This document shows, in pieces, positions 60,290 to 64,000 of a stretch of 64,000 nt of DNA (positions within the stretch are counted from its first letter, which is position 1; every line of letters begins with the position of its first letter). The notes under the pieces were generated by a model, which had not been told where the DNA came from, ran no database searches, and worked only from the letters and a program-made list of their open reading frames with translations. The translations under genes were made by a program, and so were the position numbers. The DNA is from Sphagnum magellanicum (taxonomy: Eukaryota > Streptophyta > Sphagnopsida > Sphagnales > Sphagnaceae), in the NCBI GenBank assembly GCA_021904315.1, contig CM038923.1:496001-560000 (forward strand), given 5' to 3'.

Positions 60290-61590
60290 TTCATAGACCA
60301 CCACAATCAAGTCCCGGGTTTGGAGTTTAGGTCCTCACTTCCTAAGCTCAAAAGCTTCATCAATTTAGGCAAATTGTTAGCACCTTGTTACACCTTCAAA
60401 CAATTGAAAGATAATAATGGGTCAAAATCATATATGATTTTTTTAAAATATTTTTAAAAACTACGTATCTTTGTGTAGATGCCATTAAATTTTGATCATC
60501 TTCTAGTTCTTGATAACCACAATAAGATAACATATTTTCTTCTCTTTCAGTGTGTGCATCAATTGATGAATCACCTAAACATAAAGGGAAAGATGGTTAA
60601 ATTGATAATTTACGAATTAAACATGACCAACAAGGCTTCAGCTTTTTAACTAGTAATTCTTTTTGAGAGATTTTTAACCCCCTTAAGACTATTGCCGAAG
60701 CTTCCCTTGAGGTGGTTAGAAATCTTCCCTAACCTAAACCCTAACTTAAGATGCAAAAAAATCTTTGTGCCAATACTCTGAAGTGAACCATTAAATTTGC
60801 TTAGGAAAGACCAACATAGAACTCGTAAATTGAAGTTTAAAGTCATATTTTCAATTCAACAATACAAGTCATTCATCATTGTATTTCATGGACCTTTTCT
60901 TACATGATTGTTACATTGAAAAAAATCAAATGCTTTCAAAATCAAATATAGATTTGGACCTATAAAGTATGTCCCAAACTAATGTTGTTTTAAAGCATTT
61001 TGAACACCCTTGGTGCAAGGAATTTTTAGTTTTTGCCTAAGAAACCAAGTGCATAAGAATTTTTTAACCAAGTAGCACCAAATAAAAGGAGAATTTGGAT
61101 TAGAAATAATGAACCATACTCATTCATATTGTCAAATGAATTGGACCATTTCAAACCATTGTTACTTTGTGAGAGCTTGTAGTAGTGTTGTCCTTTGACA
61201 TCATCCCAATACCATTTTTCCTATGCAAATAATTTTCATGTTCTAAATAACGGTTTTAGTAAACTAGGGGAAATTAATGAAAATTAACAAAATAAGGATT
61301 AAAAGATTACTCATGTATTAGATAAGAAACATTGCTTACATGTAAGTTTAGATTTGCCATTTGCCATGCGATATTTTTCAACCTTGATGAAATTTTGGCT
61401 ATCATTTGAATGTCTATAATTATAATTGATTAATAAAGTGTTGTTGAAACAATTTCCAACCTTGTGGACAGTGATGTGATTCCAAAAGGGCACAACAATT
61501 AGATATCCATTCATTTATTTCAAGGAAGAAAAATGTGACAAGGTTTTGGTTTGTGTGTGTTTTTTTGGATATGCGTGTGACTTTGTTGGC
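60290..61590. other. AT-rich spacer, no gene seen
   Basis: Short frames only, none with recognisable content. Confidence 0.45.
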
Positions 61591-61599
61591 CTTGCCTTA

Positions 61600-62356
61600 T
61601 AAGGCAAGGATATCATGTTTAGGTTCATTATAAAGTATAGTAGGTTAATGGATTTTGGCCCCTAGGGAACAATAGGTCTATTTTTACATGAGCATTTTTT
61701 TAAAATGATATTTTGGCTTGTGTTGAGCTCGAGATTAGTTATAGAGTTATAATATCTTGAAATATTTTGGTTTCTTTCAGAGGATTTTTTGAAGATTATA
61801 TTCTTGCATGGTAAAATATTTGAGTTTCCATAATTCTTTTTTCGCCTTAAGATATTTTTTTTTAATGTAAATGGCGAGGCCACAATGTGAGACACCACTT
61901 GTTAGTTTTGATGGTGTTGGGTGTCTCTCTGGTAACCATGATTTTGAACTACTCAAACTTTTTAATTCAAAAGGTCATGGGAAAGGAAAATCCAAGAGTC
62001 TAAAAATCTCCTTGTTGCCAAAACGAAGTTGATTCAGGGAGGGATGGGTAAAGTATCAAGTGTTTTTCTTCTTCACAAGCATGTGCCCAACATAAGACTG
62101 TAAAGACTTCCAATGTTGTTTTATATAGGGTAGGCAACTAACCCATCAGAAATTTCCGTGGGCAATATATGGCAGACTCTTGACCTACAGGGAGGGCAAT
62201 GTTGTGTAATGCTTTCCATGCGCGTGTAAAGAGCCCACCATAACGCCCTCGGGTTTAAGAGCCCACCTTACATATTCATCCCTCATTGTCATCATCAATG
62301 TTCCCTCAATCGGATGGTTAATTGTAAGGCAAGGATATCATGTTTAGGTTCATTAT
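61600..62356. repeat. Exact 32-bp direct repeats bracketing ~690 bp
   Basis: The 32-base sequence starting TAAGGCAAGGATATCATGTT occurs exactly at 61600-61631 and at 62325-62356. The first copy is also the right half of the perfect palindrome CCTTGCCTTATAAGGCAAGG (about 61590-61609). The bracketed DNA is less AT-rich than the surroundings and holds no gene I recognise. Confidence 0.85.
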
Positions 62357-62379
62357 CATGTTAATTTTTTTTTTTTTTT

Positions 62380-62560
62380 GGAACTCTATTTTCTCCCCGT
62401 CACCCACCTAGTTTTATTTTTAAAAATTTTCCCACCCACCCACCTCACCATCTATTTATCTATCTTGATGGCTTTCAACCTTCCTACCTACCAACACTTA
62501 AAGTACATACCTACCAAACCCCACCTACATGGTTACACCTATCTACCTAGTTGCCACTTC
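62380..62560. repeat. CCTA/CCCAC-rich imperfect simple sequence
   Basis: Repeated CCCACCCACC, CTACCTACC and TACCTA words occur on the plus strand after a T12 run. Confidence 0.7.
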
Positions 62561-62823
62561 AATAGTCCCCCATGATTAACAATGATGAAAAAAGAATATA
62601 ATGAAAGCATTGCATGGAGCTTGGTCTTGTTTACTCAAACAAATAAATAAAGGCACGATTAAAATATTTGACAACTCTATATAAGGATATTGCAAGTTTT
62701 GCATAGATACTGTTTTCCACGATGGGGCTATTGCAAACCAAGTGGATAATCAAAGCAATACAAAACTCCAATTCAATTTAAACGCACTTAATGCATGTTG
62801 TATTCATGTTCATAAAGCAAAAT

Positions 62824-63700
62824 ACTCAATGAATGTGTAATACCACTTTCCGAATATCCCAAAAATAATTTTTGTTCCATATCATATCTTTTGAAACTTG
62901 GAGAGGTATTGGGTAACCCTAACAAAACTTAAAATGAACAGAAAACCCTCATTGGGGTACTCCATAAACACTATGGGCTGAATTATTTTGGTCTAGGCTA
63001 TCAAAGGGGTATTATTCATGCCTTGAAGGACTCAACGAACGTGCAATACCCCTTTTGAGGTATCCTAAAAATACATTGGGTTTCATAACATATATTTGAA
63101 ACTCAAAGGGGTATTGCATAGTCTTATCAAAATTTACAAAGAAAACAATACCTTTCTTGAAATATTCAGTAAACACCATGGACTAAATTATTTTGGTCTA
63201 AATTATCAAAAGGGTATTGCTCATGCTTAGGAATACTCAATGCACATGCAGTATCCCTTGTAGGGTATCCTAGAAATCATTTTGGCTCTGCAACATATCT
63301 TTTCAAACTTGCAATAGTATTACATGGTCATACTTAAACTTAGAAGAAAAATAATATTTGCATCATATTGCAATAATATCCTAAACCATGAAACAAAATA
63401 ATAATTTTAAAATATTTACTCCATGCTCAATGTATCATGCCTTACATATTGATTCAAATAAATGAAGGTATTGCAAAGTTCATCATATTGATGGTAGAAA
63501 AGGTTTAAATTGAACAAAGTTAAATAGTTTAAATGCAATACCCCCATTGTATTATGATAATTCATTAACCATGAAACATAAGAATATTTTTAAAATACTT
63601 AATCCCCTTCTAATGTGTCATGAAATTCATGTTTTCAAAATGATTTAACATATATAAAATGAACGTAATGCAAAATTGGCCACATTGATGGTACATGGGT
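62824..63700. repeat. ~205-bp tandem repeat, three clear plus decayed copies
   Basis: ACTCAATGAATGTGTAATAC and its variants begin copies at 62824, 63030 and 63235, periods of 206 and 205 bp. Shared blocks are a GGTATCCTA-AAATCAT/ACATT block, GAAACTCAAAGGGGTATTGC, and AATTATTTTGGTCTA. Weaker echoes of the AATACCCC and CTCAATGTATCATG blocks continue to about 63700, suggesting one or two older copies. The array may continue past the window. Confidence 0.85.
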
Positions 63701-64000
63701 TTAGGGTTTAATGTAAAATTTACTATTTAATGTTAGAAATCAGAATTTGTAAAAGTCAAAAAATTAAATGTTCATTCTTAACTTTTTTCAATGATGTTTT
63801 TCCTTCTTAAAGTTGTAAATTCTTTTTTTTAATTAAAAAACATAAAATCTCTAATTTAATAATATTTTAATGCATTTAAAAAAAACTAAAGCACATGATT
63901 TTATATTTTTTTTATGGTTCACATAATAATAATAAATGATCTATCCCATATATCAATCCTATGTATGATTGAAATTTTATTAAATTTTTGTTGACATATA

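Overview
This is nuclear DNA of a land plant. Four protein-coding genes carry spliceosomal GT-AG introns and encode plant-type proteins, and they sit in AT-rich intergenic DNA full of decayed transposons and short tandem repeats. Introns are mostly short (about 0.1 to 0.9 kb). Similarity to the Arabidopsis proteins, judged from memory, is moderate for the autophagy gene and very high for the DEAD-box gene. A non-flowering plant would fit, but the sequence alone does not settle the species.

Layout. (1) 1-6.1 kb, + strand: a DEAH-box RNA helicase of the DExH3/DExH5 (DHX36-related) group, five coding exons, 1243 aa. Its leader holds ~105-bp tandem repeats, a telo-box and a strong G-quadruplex motif. 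(2) 6.1-12.1 kb: no gene seen, a few inverted and direct repeats. (3) 12.2-13.8 kb, - strand: a MESD-type ER chaperone, three exons, 230 aa, with a signal peptide and a C-terminal KEEL. (4) 14.6-24.2 kb: a minisatellite, a Ulp1-like protease fragment, a decayed LINE (+) and a decayed hAT-like transposase (-), with nested tandem duplications. (5) 24.4-24.9 kb, - strand: a possible unrecognised two-exon small gene (86 aa). (6) 26.6-30.9 kb, - strand: UAP56/RH15/RH56-type DEAD-box helicase, eleven coding exons, 426 aa. (7) 31-47.6 kb: gene-free DNA holding palindromic repeats, a RING-finger gene fragment, a CACTA-like element with matching ends, an unusual array of short hairpins, an old coding fragment with in-frame stops, and a decayed Ty1/copia element. 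(8) 47.7-53.5 kb, - strand: ATG11, ten coding exons, 1189 aa; its upstream leader carries a minisatellite with higher-order structure and a (GA)20 tract. (9) 55.5-64 kb: two families of ~205-210 bp tandem repeats, a poly-T/poly-G tract, and a small GC-richer island with an ABRE-type G-box. No gene was found here.

The genes are not co-transcribed and do not form a pathway. Two act on RNA (a G-quadruplex-type helicase and the mRNA export helicase UAP56), one in ER protein folding and one in selective autophagy. Exon coordinates were derived by hand from reading frame, splice sites and phase. The four main CDS models close without frame conflicts. Transcription starts, UTR introns and poly(A) sites were not determined.
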